Assembly: GCA_026874595.1 (NCBI GenBank)
Contig: CM049310.1
Span: 21,242,058 to 21,306,057 of the forward strand
Source of the DNA: Sipunculus nudus
Lineage: Eukaryota > Annelida > Sipuncula > Golfingiida > Sipunculidae
DNA length: 64,000 nt
Direction of reading: 5' to 3'
Below the pieces are notes generated by a model, which saw only the letters and a program-made list of their open reading frames with translations, was not told the DNA's origin and did not search any database. Positions 36,801-44,739 of this stretch are shown here, one piece after another (positions within the stretch are counted from its first letter, which is position 1; every line of letters starts with the position of its first letter). The position numbers and the translations under genes are program-made.

Positions 36801-39158
36801 GATCATATATAACAGCTGAGCGCCGTTACCCATGGGTCCCTTGCATTATATTTTGATGATACACGTGTGCAGTTGCCTCAGCTGATTTTCAGTTGCTACC
36901 CCACATTCCTTAAAGATGACGGTAACACTAACAGTATGGATATATTGATCATTTAGTCACCTACATATCTAAATGAGAAAATTGTACTACCTTAAGTGTG
37001 ACTTTTGTACTTGGAATAGTATAAAATTTGAAGGGGGGAGGGGCAGAGAATTGTTGTGAAGGTATAAATAGGCTCTGTCCCCATTTGAAACCATGCCAGT
37101 AAATATTGTTAAATATCAAAGGCGCTACTCATAATATCAGGAGGGTTATGAATTCTTGATGATTTTCAACAGTGTTTTTACAATAGGAAAAAAGCTTTAA
37201 AAAAGACTGGGTTTTTAACTGTGTACTGTTTTCTACACATAAACCGGTATATTTTTCAACTCATTTGACCAATTGAGCTGAAATTTTGCATGAGTGCAGT
37301 TCTTGGATAGCTTTATATCATACAAAAAAGGGGGGCTCTACTGGAACCATTTTGCACAGCATCCATCTGTTTGTATGCCTTGGATGAAAATCACTCATAT
37401 CTCGGTGATGGTAACTTGACTTATGTGCCTAAAATTTGGCATGTGTATACATCTTGGATAAATTTCTTGTTTACATGACAGGTGGCAATACCTACAATCT
37501 TGATTACACAACAGACATCCATGCTTATAGCTCAGGACTAGTTTGACGAATCAGCCTCAAATTTTGCATGTCTATAGATCTTACATAGCTCTATAACATT
37601 CACAAAGCTGGTGCGCCACCTGCAACAATTTTTGCATGGTGTCCATCTGTTTGTCTGTCTAGGGTAAAAATCACTCATATCTCAGCAGTGGTTTGACTTA
37701 TCCAACTTAAATTTTGCATATGTATACTCCTGAATAGCATTTTGTTTAAATCACAGGTGGCACCACCTACAATCATATTTACATGGCAAAAATCCATGCT
37801 AATATGTAACACATCTCGCTCTAATACCCTTACCGGTACCACTCAATCCATGCCTCACTTCACCAGTACCACTCTAATTTATGGCTGATACAATTTTAGG
37901 CCCTTGTCAACTACCAATATTCTAGTTATCATATGGTTTATTTTCTCATCTTCTAATTAGTTTTTTTTTTGGTCTAGGTTAAATTTCATTTAACAAGTTG
38001 TCAAACCCTTCAAATTAATTTAACTTTTTAAGGTAACCTTAAAGGCTGTTTTCCATTCCAGGTGACAGGAGTTTTGAAGAGAAGAAAGATGGACAATGAG
38101 ACAGGGGGCTACCGTTACAAGAGGCAGCAGAGGCAGCAGCAGCTAAACACCAGTGAACAGACCTTCCATGTGGTGAGGCTTACCTTTCTGTATTCTAGCT
38201 TACCTCAGAGAGTTGGTTGTTAAAAGGAAGTGATGCAGGTCCCCAGCATTTTCACATCTTCATTGTTTTTATGGTATTAAAGTGACTTTTAACGTACCCC
38301 TACTAATGGTTGCTCTCTTTGAAGCTGTACATTTAACATACTATGGGAGGAATATCAGATACTGTAGGCATTCTTTGATGTGAAGTCCTGTCTTGTAGGC
38401 CCTATAGACAATTGTGTTCCAAACTGTCTAACTAATAGTGATAGTACAAAAAAGGGCAGAAGTGTGATTATGGATTTTATGCATCTGCGTATAATTGAGT
38501 TAAGGTACCAGAAGTTTGCTTGTACTGATTCATATGTAGTGAGACACTTGATATTGCAGGAGTTTGTCTTGAAACATCTGAGGCAGCGTACAAACTCACA
38601 GCTTGTATGGAACAGCTACTCAGTTACCACCAAATACAGGTAAATAAAAAAGAGAGCTCACGAATGTTTGCTGTATTAAATTTCAAAACATTGCTCTTGT
38701 TACCTTTTCTTGAAGGGGTGCTTGACAGCATCAGTAACACTTATTGAAAAAGGTTATGGCTGAAGTTGAATAATTGGTGTAAAGAAAGTGCTTGGTTTAT
38801 GATCAACATGACTATTAATTAATGGACTGAAAAAGAGTATTATCTTACTTTCACTGTGATTAAAGTGTGAATATGCATCATTGTTAATCAAACAACTTAC
38901 CAGACCTGTAATTTAAACACAAAATCATATCATTGCTTGTACTCAGTGTTTTTTTAAGTACTTACCTAAGGCTTTGCATGTTAAAAAAAAATGCATGTAT
39001 ACATTACACAATGAAACATGCCATATTTTCTGTGTCATTTTAGGAATTCAAACAATGAATCAACATCACAGTTCGACCTGAACAACAAAACTTATCCTCC
39101 TTTGGTGTTTTCACAAGTGAAGAGCTACACCTCCTTGTCAGTGGCACCATTGGAGTGA
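3833..39158 (+). CDS. FBXO9: FBXO9, F-box only protein 9 (13 visible exons, N-terminus missing)
   Basis: Substrate-receptor subunit of an SCF (SKP1-CUL1-F-box) ubiquitin ligase. Joined exons: 3833-4006, 5893-5950, 6533-6613, 6826-6859, 7481-7571, 8570-8671, 20739-20800, 30497-30582, 30912-31025, 33579-33697, 38062-38172, 38560-38639, 39044-39158. They total 1227 nt, an uninterrupted frame of 408 residues plus TGA, and every intron phase agrees. Visible order: an N-terminal segment with [12 protein letters not shown] (like the human LQMFRAQWMFEL segment); a TPR-like stretch ending [14 protein letters not shown] (residues ~59-98); an F-box (about 147-201) with [16 protein letters not shown] and [11 protein letters not shown]; then the conserved C-terminal region with [18 protein letters not shown] and a final [15 protein letters not shown]. 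Human FBXO9 is about 437-447 residues, so roughly 20-40 N-terminal residues and the start codon are not identified. Introns are loaded with transposons but no exon is broken. Identity is very secure; the exact end of exon 1 is less so. Confidence 0.95.
4266..4420 (+). repeat. Short interspersed repeat F, copy 1
   Basis: Contains GGGCAGATCCAGGATTTTAG, GGGGAGGGTCCAAC and a long G run at 4363-4378. The same order of motifs occurs at 59787-59905 (GGTGGATCCAGGATTTAGG, GGGGTCCAACCC, G run). Unclassified, non-coding. Confidence 0.5.
4501..4990 (+). mobile_element. Repeat family B, copy B1 (3'-truncated)
   Basis: Starts TATCCGCCAAAACAGTTTTG with the GCGGATAC arm, the 5' hairpin typical of family B, and includes one ATGGTGGCGCCACCT core. 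It stops near 4990 without the family 3' hairpin and CTAG end. Confidence 0.7.
5893..5950 (+). CDS. FBXO9: FBXO9 exon b
   Basis: Encodes [19 protein letters not shown], the start of the TPR-like helix pair (human counterpart ARELFLKAVEEEQNG). Acceptor tatatttcag ends at 5892; donor GTAAGT starts at 5951. Ends in phase 1. Confidence 0.93.
6533..6613 (+). CDS. FBXO9: FBXO9 exon c
   Basis: Encodes [18 protein letters not shown] followed by EFPVNSAR, one of the best conserved FBXO9 segments (human [18 protein letters not shown]). Acceptor tgtcttcag ends at 6532; donor GTTTGT starts at 6614. Ends in phase 1. Confidence 0.96.
6826..6859 (+). CDS. FBXO9: FBXO9 exon d (34-nt micro-like exon)
   Basis: A 34-nt exon encoding [11 protein letters not shown] in the acidic linker before the F-box. 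Acceptor taatttcag ends at 6825; donor GTAAGT starts at 6860. It enters in phase 1 and leaves in phase 2, which joins correctly to the next exon (TG|T, Cys). It is too short to be found by ORF scanning and is supported by the phases on both sides. Confidence 0.85.
7481..7571 (+). CDS. FBXO9: FBXO9 exon e
   Basis: Encodes [20 protein letters not shown] and [10 protein letters not shown], matching the human linker with DLLSYFQQQL before the F-box. Acceptor gccatcag ends at 7480; donor GTATGT starts at 7572; ends in phase 0. Confidence 0.9.
8043..8522. mobile_element. 480-bp MITE-like element, poly-T rich
   Basis: Bounded by a perfect 11-bp inverted repeat, GGCCTGCCAAA at 8043 and TTTGGCAGGCC ending at 8522. 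The interior is T-rich with a G run at 8300. No clean target duplication was found. It ends 47 bp before FBXO9 exon f and may supply part of its acceptor region. Confidence 0.45.
8570..8671 (+). CDS. FBXO9: FBXO9 exon f (F-box, first half)
   Basis: Exactly 34 codons in phase 0. Contains [20 protein letters not shown] and [10 protein letters not shown], the SKP1-binding N-terminal half of the F-box (human [20 protein letters not shown]). Acceptor gattttcag ends at 8569, only 47 bp after a TIR-bounded poly-T MITE; donor GTAGGT starts at 8672. The following intron is 12 kb and full of transposons. Confidence 0.97.
10003..10022. repeat. Perfect 20-bp palindrome within a GTCTAGAC cluster
   Basis: GTGTCTAGAC followed directly by its reverse complement. 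Further GTCTAGAC-like units surround it (9990-10045). It occurs at the junction between the D1 5' part and its B-like core, and D2 lacks it. Confidence 0.9.
10140..10890 (+). mobile_element. Repeat family B core and 3' end, copy B2 (inside D1)
   Basis: Tandem core units with GGTGGCGCCATCTGCAACC and GGTGGCACCACCTACATTC alternating, then the B tail (GCCTCACTTCACCCGTCCCA, GCGGATACAC, GTCGACTACC, TATTCTGG). It lacks the GTATCCGCC 5' end. Confidence 0.65.
11300..13299 (+). mobile_element. Repeat family C, copy C1 (HINE-like, nuclear-receptor-site array)
   Basis: Starts TATCCCCAGACAAAGTC; near the end GTCTGGGGATAC is its exact inverse, followed by the hairpin GGCACCTGCGGTGCC and AAATATCTAG|T. The interior holds dimeric units of about 287-292 bp, each carrying GGTCATGAGGTCAAAGGTCA and a second GGTCACAAGGTCAAAGG. 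One GGTGGCGCCACCT occurs near 11600. Non-coding. Confidence 0.8.
11934..13125 (+). repeat. Tandem array of AGGTCAAAGGTCA-type motifs
   Basis: Nine motifs at roughly 11930, 12078, 12222, 12366, 12510, 12655, 12797, 12942 and 13087, spaced about 145 bp. The best ones read AGGTCAAAGGTCAAGGTCA: a direct repeat with 1-bp spacing plus an extended TCAAGGTCA half-site, the classic DNA shapes bound by nuclear receptors. Whether anything binds is unknown. Confidence 0.8.
13300..13966. other. FBXO9: Intron sequence, no gene seen
   Basis: Residual sequence between C1 and the DIRS element, probably belonging to the TIR composite 9089-20022. No recognisable exon. Confidence 0.5.
13967..14144 (+). repeat. 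DIRS left inverted terminal repeat
   Basis: Starts GTTTTATTACGTAAAC. From about 13990 to 14142 it is the near-exact reverse complement of 18924-19080 (shared blocks include TAAAGTTTATACGCCAGAGT and CCCGCCTCGTTCCC). Confidence 0.9.
14266..15924 (+). pseudogene. DIRS Gag-like remnant
   Basis: ATG at 14266 in a good context (GCCATGG) opens a frame beginning [18 protein letters not shown] with paired cysteines (CGSC, CFRC, CFHC), a zinc-knuckle-like start seen in DIRS Gag proteins. A G run at 14506-14518 disrupts the frame, and the following sequence switches frame repeatedly with Pro/Ser/Arg-rich product. Non-functional. Confidence 0.6.
15946..17170 (+). pseudogene. DIRS reverse transcriptase-RNase H remnant
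   Basis: RT landmarks appear in shifting frames: [32 protein letters not shown], the catalytic-region start (an Ile-Asp then degraded sequence at about 16278), [34 protein letters not shown] and [16 protein letters not shown]. RNase H follows with [10 protein letters not shown] (about 16810) and [20 protein letters not shown] (about 16972), then a [13 protein letters not shown] segment like the usual N-ADALSR motif. Several frameshifts are needed to read it, so it is dead. Confidence 0.85.
17590..18640 (+). pseudogene. DIRS tyrosine recombinase remnant
   Basis: Recombinase landmarks: [16 protein letters not shown] (about 17663), the conserved Arg region [17 protein letters not shown] (about 18033-18084), the HxxR motif in [14 protein letters not shown] (His at 18458, Arg at 18467), and the NSPSTFTH segment at about 18539 that should lead to the nucleophilic Tyr. 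A TGA lies just before NSPSTF and the Tyr codon (18564) is out of frame; a G run at 18297-18312 adds another shift. Inactive. Confidence 0.85.
18774..18885 (+). repeat. DIRS internal complementary region
   Basis: The first part (18774-18822) is the reverse complement of the left outer end; the second part (18817-18885) is the reverse complement of 19060-19127, the right outer end. They overlap at AAACC, marking the point where the two ends meet in the circular intermediate. Confidence 0.9.
18923..19127 (+). repeat. DIRS right inverted terminal repeat with extension
   Basis: Inverse of the left repeat up to about 19080, then a unique extension (ACCACCATTCACAGGGAGGG then a G run and TTT) absent from the left end, as in DIRS1. 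Confidence 0.88.
19128..20738. other. FBXO9: Intron sequence, no gene seen
   Basis: The part up to 20022 belongs to the TIR composite; 20023-20738 is plain intron up to the exon g acceptor. The 88-codon ORF at 19567-19833 has no recognisable similarity. Confidence 0.5.
20739..20800 (+). CDS. FBXO9: FBXO9 exon g (F-box, second half)
   Basis: Encodes [20 protein letters not shown], the C-terminal half of the F-box. Acceptor aattcag ends at 20738; donor GTAATG starts at 20801. Ends in phase 2 (AG|G, Arg across the junction to VWG). Confidence 0.97.
21768..21850. repeat. (TA)n microsatellite
   Basis: About 75 bp of nearly pure TA dinucleotide inside the hAT-like element. Confidence 0.95.
22221..23370 (+). 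mobile_element. Repeat family B, copy B3 (complete, nested in hAT-like element)
   Basis: 5' end TATCCGCCATAACAGAGTTT with the CAGATAC arm; tandem cores with GGTGGCGCCACCT alternating with a CATTCACGTTTATGCTGCAG segment; tail with CCTTGCCACTCAATCCATGC, the GTCGCTTGTCGAC hairpin and TATTCTAG|TTT. It is the clearest full-length B copy (1.15 kb) and lies within the hAT-like element, so it is younger. Confidence 0.8.
24059..24690 (+). repeat. Family A-derived fragment
   Basis: Begins GCTCAGCTGACTACAAGTCA but then jumps to sequence that matches the later part of A2 (24100-24500 resembles 26210-26640, for example TTTCTGTATTACATTCATTC). An internally deleted copy directly upstream of A2. Confidence 0.55.
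24697..27885 (+). mobile_element. Repeat family A, copy A2 (3.2 kb)
   Basis: 5' TAGCTCAGCTGACTATAAGT; 3' ATCAGCTGAGC, hairpin GACCCATGGGTC, CCTTG|TTT. The unit containing GATGTCCCCAAAATCTCCTA occurs twice (24837 and 25523), so the element carries an internal partial duplication. C run at 26193-26205. No transposase. Confidence 0.75.
26757..26885. repeat. Two-copy tandem duplication, about 62 bp
   Basis: The segment containing ATGATTGCAACTTTTGCAAC and TTTTAACTTATA is repeated head to tail within A2. Confidence 0.8.
28310..28535 (+). repeat. Family A 3' fragment
   Basis: Ends TCAGCTGACCCCATGACCTATGGGTCCCTTG, given here only as its key parts: the subterminal TCAGCTGA, the GACC...GGGTCC hairpin and CCTTG|T. 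No 5' end nearby. Confidence 0.5.
28913..30388 (+). mobile_element. Repeat family B, copy B4
   Basis: Degenerate 5' end (TTTCCACCAAAACAAAGTTT then GCGGATAC), five or more half-units with GGTGGCGCCACCT, the usual tail and AGTCGCTTGTCGACT hairpin, ending TATGCTAG|TTT. Located in FBXO9 intron 7 just before exon h. Confidence 0.78.
30497..30582 (+). CDS. FBXO9: FBXO9 exon h
   Basis: Encodes [20 protein letters not shown] followed by HRPHLRFN, the strand after the F-box (human counterpart ends ERPRVRFDG). Acceptor cttatag ends at 30496; donor GTAGGT starts at 30583; phase 1. Confidence 0.95.
30912..31025 (+). CDS. FBXO9: FBXO9 exon i
   Basis: Encodes [20 protein letters not shown] and [17 protein letters not shown], the family signature segment (human [13 protein letters not shown]). 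Acceptor atatttcag ends at 30911; donor GTAGGT starts at 31026; phase 1. A TA-flanked 2-kb DNA element begins 116 bp downstream in the intron. Confidence 0.97.
31142..33147. mobile_element. 2-kb DNA transposon remnant with TIRs and TA target site
   Basis: Left CCGTAAAAGTTGTTGCAGAA and right (inverse) CCGTAAAAGTCGTTGCAGAA form inverted repeats of about 26 bp with one mismatch, flanked on both sides by TA (31140-31141, 33148-33149). Just inside both ends is the motif AAGTCGCACCC.GACTT. No transposase frame was recognised in the 2 kb. The TA duplication suggests a Tc1/mariner-type or related MITE, but the family is not certain. Lies in FBXO9 intron 9. Confidence 0.7.
33579..33697 (+). CDS. FBXO9: FBXO9 exon j, with GC donor
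   Basis: Encodes [20 protein letters not shown] and [19 protein letters not shown] (human VMMLTTPEEPQSIVPRLR). Acceptor caatccag ends at 33578. The only donor compatible with the phase-0 next exon is CAG|GCGAGT at 33698, a GC-AG intron. The nearby GT at GCTG|GTGACC gives the wrong phase and an early stop in the next exon. Repeat A3 begins only about 42 bp into this intron. Confidence 0.9.
33740..36843 (+). mobile_element. Repeat family A, copy A3 (3.1 kb)
   Basis: 5' TAGCTCAGCTGACTATAAGT about 42 bp after the GC donor of exon j; 3' ACAGCTGAGC, hairpin-like TTACCCATGGGTC, CCTTG|CATT. As in A2, the GATGTCCCCCAAACCCCCCT unit recurs (34555), so the internal duplication is shared by A2 and A3. 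Confidence 0.72.
37215..37924 (+). mobile_element. Repeat family B, copy B5 (5'-truncated, diverged)
   Basis: Recognisable by CTCATATCTC, AAATTTTGCATG and GGTGGCACCACCTACAATC units and the tail CACTCAATCCATGCCTCACT, ending TATTCTAG|TTA. The palindromes are more eroded than in other copies. Sits in FBXO9 intron 10. Confidence 0.6.
38062..38172 (+). CDS. FBXO9: FBXO9 exon k
   Basis: Exactly 37 codons: [20 protein letters not shown] then a basic Gln/Arg-rich stretch [17 protein letters not shown] (human has a KYRYFRR stretch before ADQSFHV). Acceptor cattccag ends at 38061; donor GTGAGG starts at 38173; phase 0. Confidence 0.94.
38560..38639 (+). CDS. FBXO9: FBXO9 exon l
   Basis: Encodes [20 protein letters not shown] then SVTTKY. 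Acceptor tattgcag ends at 38559; donor GTAAAT starts at 38640; phase 2. Human FBXO9 has NKLIWIHHSCHITYKS at the same place. Confidence 0.94.
39044..39158 (+). CDS. FBXO9: FBXO9 terminal exon (coding part)
   Basis: Encodes [20 protein letters not shown] then [17 protein letters not shown] and the TGA at 39156-39158. The acceptor cattttag ends at 39043. The C-terminus matches human FBXO9 (PLFFARVRSYTAF, ending ERPL) in position and character. Confidence 0.95.
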
Positions 39159-41080
39159 ACTGTTAAGCAGAAGAACCTGAACAAAAACCTGCTAAGTTCA
39201 TGGTGTATCCTGTGGCAGCTTAAGTGAGGTGTACATGTAGGTCACTATGTGTAACAGGCTTTCTATATCTGGGTTGTTTCATCAAGGTATTTTATCATGG
39301 AATATTGTGCACATCATAACAAAGTTGCTGACCTTTAAAGACGTATGTACAATCACTTGAAATATTGATACATATTGCCAGTAAATCTTTGCATTTTTTT
39401 CATGAAAGGTTTTAATCTGTTTATGTATATACCAAATATGTCTTCAGTAATTTATTTTCATCCCTTGTCCATTTCTGGACGCTAAAGACCTTGCAAACAC
39501 TCCCTTCCCCTGATAGTGTCCACCAAAGAAATCACACATCCAGTCCTTCCAGCCATTAGATAAGGCTGTTAGGCTTGTCCCAGGATTATGTTCAAACTGC
39601 AGCCCCACCAACTGTTCATTTTAGATCAGAATTCTGAAATGTAGCGACCAGCATGCTTTACCCTCTGGCAGTAGTTTAATGTTTCTCCATCTACAAAATA
39701 TCCTATAATCCCAAGTATTGTACATGAAAGCAATGCTTACATCATTGATGATCTTTTAAATATACTGGTACGTTGTTCATGTGCCATTCTGGGGATTGTT
39801 GGATATTATAATGAGGGATAAAGGTCTTGTGGATGTGAAGGGTAAAGCATGCTAGATTTCATAATGATGTTTAATTTATCGTTGGCTGGGTGGTAATTTG
39901 AGCATTTGGCTGAGACAAGCCCACCAGCCTGATGCGATGGCAAGAAGAACCGTATGTTACTTCAGTTCTAGATGCTGATGGGCTGGGGAGGAGGCATGTT
40001 GCTGGACTTGGGTATGGTGTTGTGAGGCAGTCAGCATTCTGTCTTGACTATTTCATCGCCAGACTTAAGGCCTCACCCCAGGTTATACTGCAACAGACAA
40101 TTCTTGTGATAAAAAAAAACTAGAAAAAAAATGACATTTAAAAAAAAAATTGCATGTTCTTAGAAAAAGGTCATTCAGAGAATGAAGTTAAATTAAAACT
40201 TAGTTATGACCTTCACTATGAGAATTACCTTTAGGCCATGCTTAATGAAATTCATTCAAAAATAAGAATTCTTAAAGTGTCAATTGATTATCCTGGAATT
40301 TTTTATGACTGAAGATCTTCACCTTGTGGCTTTGTCTCTTTCTTGCACAAGTCAGTTGGTGCTATGTTCAGTCCTTTTATTCCATATTTGGGCTGCTCAG
40401 TTCACCATCTCTGGCACTTAAATGTGGGAACCATTTAAAAAAGACATGCTGGCATGTTGCTACAGAATTTTATACAAGTAAAGATATGGATCTAAGAGCA
40501 GAAACTTTAAAATGAGTTCAACAACTTGATTAGGAGAGTGATTACAGTTTACAGAAAAGAAAGATACAGATGTCCCAGGAATGCCTCCCTTTAATGTTCT
40601 GAAATTTATATATCTTAGGATTTACATAAAATCATGGTACCCCCTTCAACTTATGGAACTTAAATGTATTAGATTTCTCTTGAATGGCATCACAGACTGT
40701 TCTTAAATTTAGTTTATCCATTGATCTTTGATAGCTTATGAATCAATTAACAAGACAATATTTTTTCTACAGAATTTTAACTGTTCATGTGTCTTTTGAC
40801 TGGTTCGATGGATTGTTCTGAAATTTAGTATGCCCTTTCAGACATTATCTGTTACACAAGACCTGCGGCACCACCTGTGTAGCATGTCAATAGGCATTAG
40901 ATATGGGTAAAAGACAGGGCCTAACTATAAGGAGAGATTGACAAAGTCTGTGTATACCTTAGCATCCCTGATGTCAGAATTTTATAGTCCTTTTTATTTT
41001 GTATAGCCCTGTGTTAATGTGCTGTTACATACTGTGCTGGTGTATACATGTATTGTGTATATGTACACCTGGTGAATAAA
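39159..41080 (+). other. FBXO9: Probable FBXO9 3' UTR up to first AATAAA
   Basis: No coding potential after the stop codon. The first AATAAA I noticed is at 41075-41080, followed by a T-rich stretch, so it is a plausible poly(A) signal; further AATAAA-like sites lie near 41125 and 43697. Short ORFs here (for example 39932-40123) have no recognisable similarity. The UTR end is an inference and needs transcripts to fix. Confidence 0.4.
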
Positions 41081-42154
41081 CCTTTTTTCTGGTCCACATT
41101 TTCACATATTTCAAATGATGTGTAATAAATCTGAATTATTTATTTCATCCTGCACCTGAGACAACCACTCATTATTTTCTGAACCATGACTGGGCATCTG
41201 TGTGTCAGCAACAGAGTCTCAGTACCATTTGGAGTATTTCTGCAGATTCTAGGAAATATGGAAACTTTAAATTATGTCACAAAGGTTCCTATTTGATATC
41301 ATATTCCAGCCTCTATGTATTAGATCTTTTAATGAGATCTTTTACACTCAGAAGAGTAGCATGGAGGTATATCGTAGGTAGATGTGTCCACATGACAAAT
41401 TTGAAGGGTTTGCACCAGTGATTATGATTTGGGATATACTTCAACAGGTCATTTAGCTATACCGTAATAGTAAGATTTTTAGCCCATATATTACTGGAAT
41501 GAGCTCACTGTGACATACTTCAAGGTTTTATTAGAGAACATAGCGTAGATGTAGATTTATTGTTAGACCAAGAGTGTACAATACTAGTCTAAAAATTGGA
41601 TAGATGGACATGGGATGATTGCTCAGCTCATCTGGTTGACAGTCAACGGACAAAATGGATTAATACTGCCTCCACACTGTGAAAATGTGGACTTCTGTAT
41701 TTAGTCCACAATTTGGCTTTCAACTGAGAATAGATGAATATATGCTGTGTCAATACCATGTCCACTGTAATGGTTCCATGTACCTCTGTTTTCTCAACTG
41801 GGTTGGGTCAAGTCAGGTTTAACTGAAGCAATTAAACCTCAGACCTCATATCCCCAAGTCTATCTGCTTTTCATCCATGTTTCTCATTTTATTGGTCCAG
41901 CCAAATGATTTAATGGGCATTGGTTCTTGCATGGCACATTTTATTACTGCATAAAAGTATTAATACTTAAAATCCTCTTCTTGCCAGGAAGATTTATTAC
42001 ATCAAAAAATTATTCAGGAACATCTTGTATCAAAATGGCTTTTGCTGATCTGTCAATGTACATTTGTATAGTGTGTGAACTCCTACATGTGAGATTTACA
42101 GCCTTGATATTGAATAGGACACCACTCCACCAATTGTACTTGTGGAAATTATTG
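41081..42154. other. Intergenic, no gene seen
   Basis: AT-rich sequence with a few short ORFs, none recognised. May include a longer FBXO9 3' UTR. Confidence 0.4.
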
Positions 42155-42719
42155 TATCTGCCAAAACAAAGTTTTGCGGATATTTTGTTTTAGACCAGGT
42201 TCCGCCACCAGAGAACTCCTCTGAGACCACTGGTCGGATTTTTCAGAAACTTTACGGCATTAACAGGTCACATGTGAACTGGTGCCTTACCATTTTGTGT
42301 TGACCTCTGACATTTCCTCTCTGCAGTGCATCCATCTGTGCATGTGTTTAGTCACATTAACCCGCATATCTTTGGACTCGTTTTACCAATCAGGCTGAAA
42401 TTTTGCACAAATGTAGCTCTTGTTTGACTATCTGCCTAAAATTTTGCATGTGAATACATCCTTGATAGCTTACTCTGTTTTATGGCAGGTCATGGGGCCA
42501 CCTACATTTACGTTTAAGCTGCAGACATCCATGCTTATATCTCAGGACTGGTAAGACATATCGGCCTGAAATTGTGCATGTGTATAGATCTCACATAGCT
42601 CTTTATCATACGCAAAACTGGTGGCGCCACCTGCAACAATTTAAGGCACTCACTTCACCCGTCCCACTCTGATATCCATGCGGATACACTTAGTTGCTTG
42701 TCAAATACCTATATTCTAG
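42155..42719 (+). mobile_element. Repeat family B, copy B6 (short)
   Basis: 5' end TATCTGCCAAAACAAAGTTT and GCGGATAT, one core with GGTGGCGCCACCTGCAAC, then the tail with GCGGATAC and TATTCTAG|TTT. The core array is reduced to about one unit, showing that copy number of the tandem core varies. Confidence 0.75.
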
Positions 42720-43875
42720 TTTGAATGAGTATTGCCCGACATTTTAACCACTTTATGAGCACTGGTGCACTGCAACTTTTAAATCACTTATGGTACCTAT
42801 GTCTATATGAATGCACCTTGCAACTGAAGATGACTTGCAAAACAAAATTCATCATAGGCTCATTCAGACTGCAGATATTTCTTTATGTCACTTTCCTTTC
42901 AATCTTTTATCTTTTTTTCTTACCCTTGTACAATAATATGAACTGTATACGTCTATTCTGAGGTCTTATTCAACTGATCAGCATGGCCCATGGGCCAGTT
43001 ATGGGTTGTAATTTGGCCTAGGGTACTTCAGGCCTATGTGTCTGCAAGTCTGGTTGTGTAACTTAAATGTTCAGTTTTATTCATTTTTGTTTTTATAGCA
43101 GGAATTTTAATTGTTTTGCTTGAGCTTGATCTTTTAGAAGAAGAAATTTTGAAAGATTAGCTCAAAGTTAGGATTGTTCCACAATATTATTTGTACATTA
43201 TTTTATTTGTTGTCAGCTGATAGGTATGACATGATTTAATTTGAAATGGACTGTTTATAAACTGGCACTTGCATAAAGCAGCACTGGTGGGTGTGCATAA
43301 GGAGCCTGTATCTTTGTTTTAAAAACTCTTTAAATGCAAAAGATAAAAAAGCATTTTATAGCTGCCTCAAGACATGTCATGATATCGGCCACAGGAGTCT
43401 TTGTTTAGAATAAAAGGTTCTGCCATGGTAGTATGTTACTCTTCTTACAGACATTTATATTGATGTATGTATGTGTGTGTGCATATGCTGGTTATGCATA
43501 TTAACATTTACCTTTGCATTTGGCTGTGCAGAGGAGGTCATGTTTTTTCCAAGCATTATTTGTATATATTTCCTTCCAACAAGATCATGGTCTGTTTAAA
43601 TTGTGATATCTTGGCTCCTGAATTTTAATTAATGTTAGCACTGGATCTCTGTTAAGAATACAATTCCTCAGGTGCATGATGTTATTCATTTTGTTGCTAA
43701 ATAAAATGTGAATTATCAGACTTGCATTGAATCAATTGTTTACTGTTGCATATGTGTGTCACGTTTTCCAGAACTATACAGAACTGTACTGATTACTGTG
43801 TTTACTTTTTAACTACCTACTAAAGTATGGTCTACAGTTCAAATCCAGTGAAAGCCAGTGTTGTTGCATTTGTTT
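42720..43875. other. Intergenic, no gene seen
   Basis: Nothing recognised except a short family-A-like 3' motif near 42970-42990 (CAACTGATCAGCATGGCCCA) and a small TG-rich tract near 43465. Confidence 0.4.
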
Positions 43876-44559
43876 TTAGCAAACCTGTGAGCTTATGCGA
43901 TGGCGCAGCGTCGTCCGTCCGTAGTCAGCCGTCCGCCGTCCAGGGCTGGCTTTCTGCCGTCTATGGCTGTAAGTCAGAAACCGTCGGCGGTAGCAGCTCC
44001 AAATTACATGTAAGAGTTAGTCACATTTGAAACTTGGTGCCCTGTAGCTTATTATTGGGTATCTGAATTAATTTAGATTTCATAGAGAAAAAGCTTAAAA
44101 ACCTTTAAAAATCTTCTTCTCTGAAACCGTCCAGCCAAATTGTCCAATATTTCACAGAAATGTTCCTTGGAACAATCTCTCTCAAGTTTGTTCGAATGGT
44201 TTCAGTTTGTTGATTTTTGACCGAGTTACAGGAAGTTGAACTTAGTCATCTGTGCAAAAAAGCATTGTAAACTTAAAATCTAAGGAAAAAACTGCAGCTG
44301 TCATCACTAAATTTTAGGCCAATGTTTGTCACATGAGTCATATCTGAAATTGAGGTATTGGTGGTGCCACCCACATTGATGTGTTTTTTACAAGCAAAAA
44401 TGTAATTTTAAACTCTTCTAGCTTATATACTGATTTATGATGAAACTGTTAAGCTAATTGGTTGAAACTTTACAAGAATTATTCTATGGTAGAGTTCTGC
44501 CAGTTTTTTAAGAATACATTGGGTAAATACAGCTTTAAAAAGAATTGTAGCCAATTGAA

Positions 44560-44735
44560 AAAGGCTTTCTGTGTTTGAAAACAGATTTGACAACATGCTG
44601 AGTTTCAGCAGCCAAGTCAAGAGGTCACTCAGTACAAACAGGTGGGGTCGCTTTCTATGTTTGAAAACAGATTTGACAACATGCTGAGTTTAAGCAGCCA
44701 AGTCAAGAGGTCACTCAGTACAAACAGGTGGGATC
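44560..44735 (+). repeat. Two-copy tandem duplication of about 84 bp in D2
   Basis: The segment GAAAACAGATTTGACAACAT through CACTCAGTACAAACAGGTGG occurs twice in a row; D1 has one copy. Confidence 0.85.
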
Positions 44736-44739
44736 TATT

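Noticed and set aside
43871-44030. CpG-rich GTCCGTCCGT stretches at the D starts as promoters
   Set aside because: They are part of the repeat family's 5' region and occur in every D (and similarly A) copy irrespective of genes.
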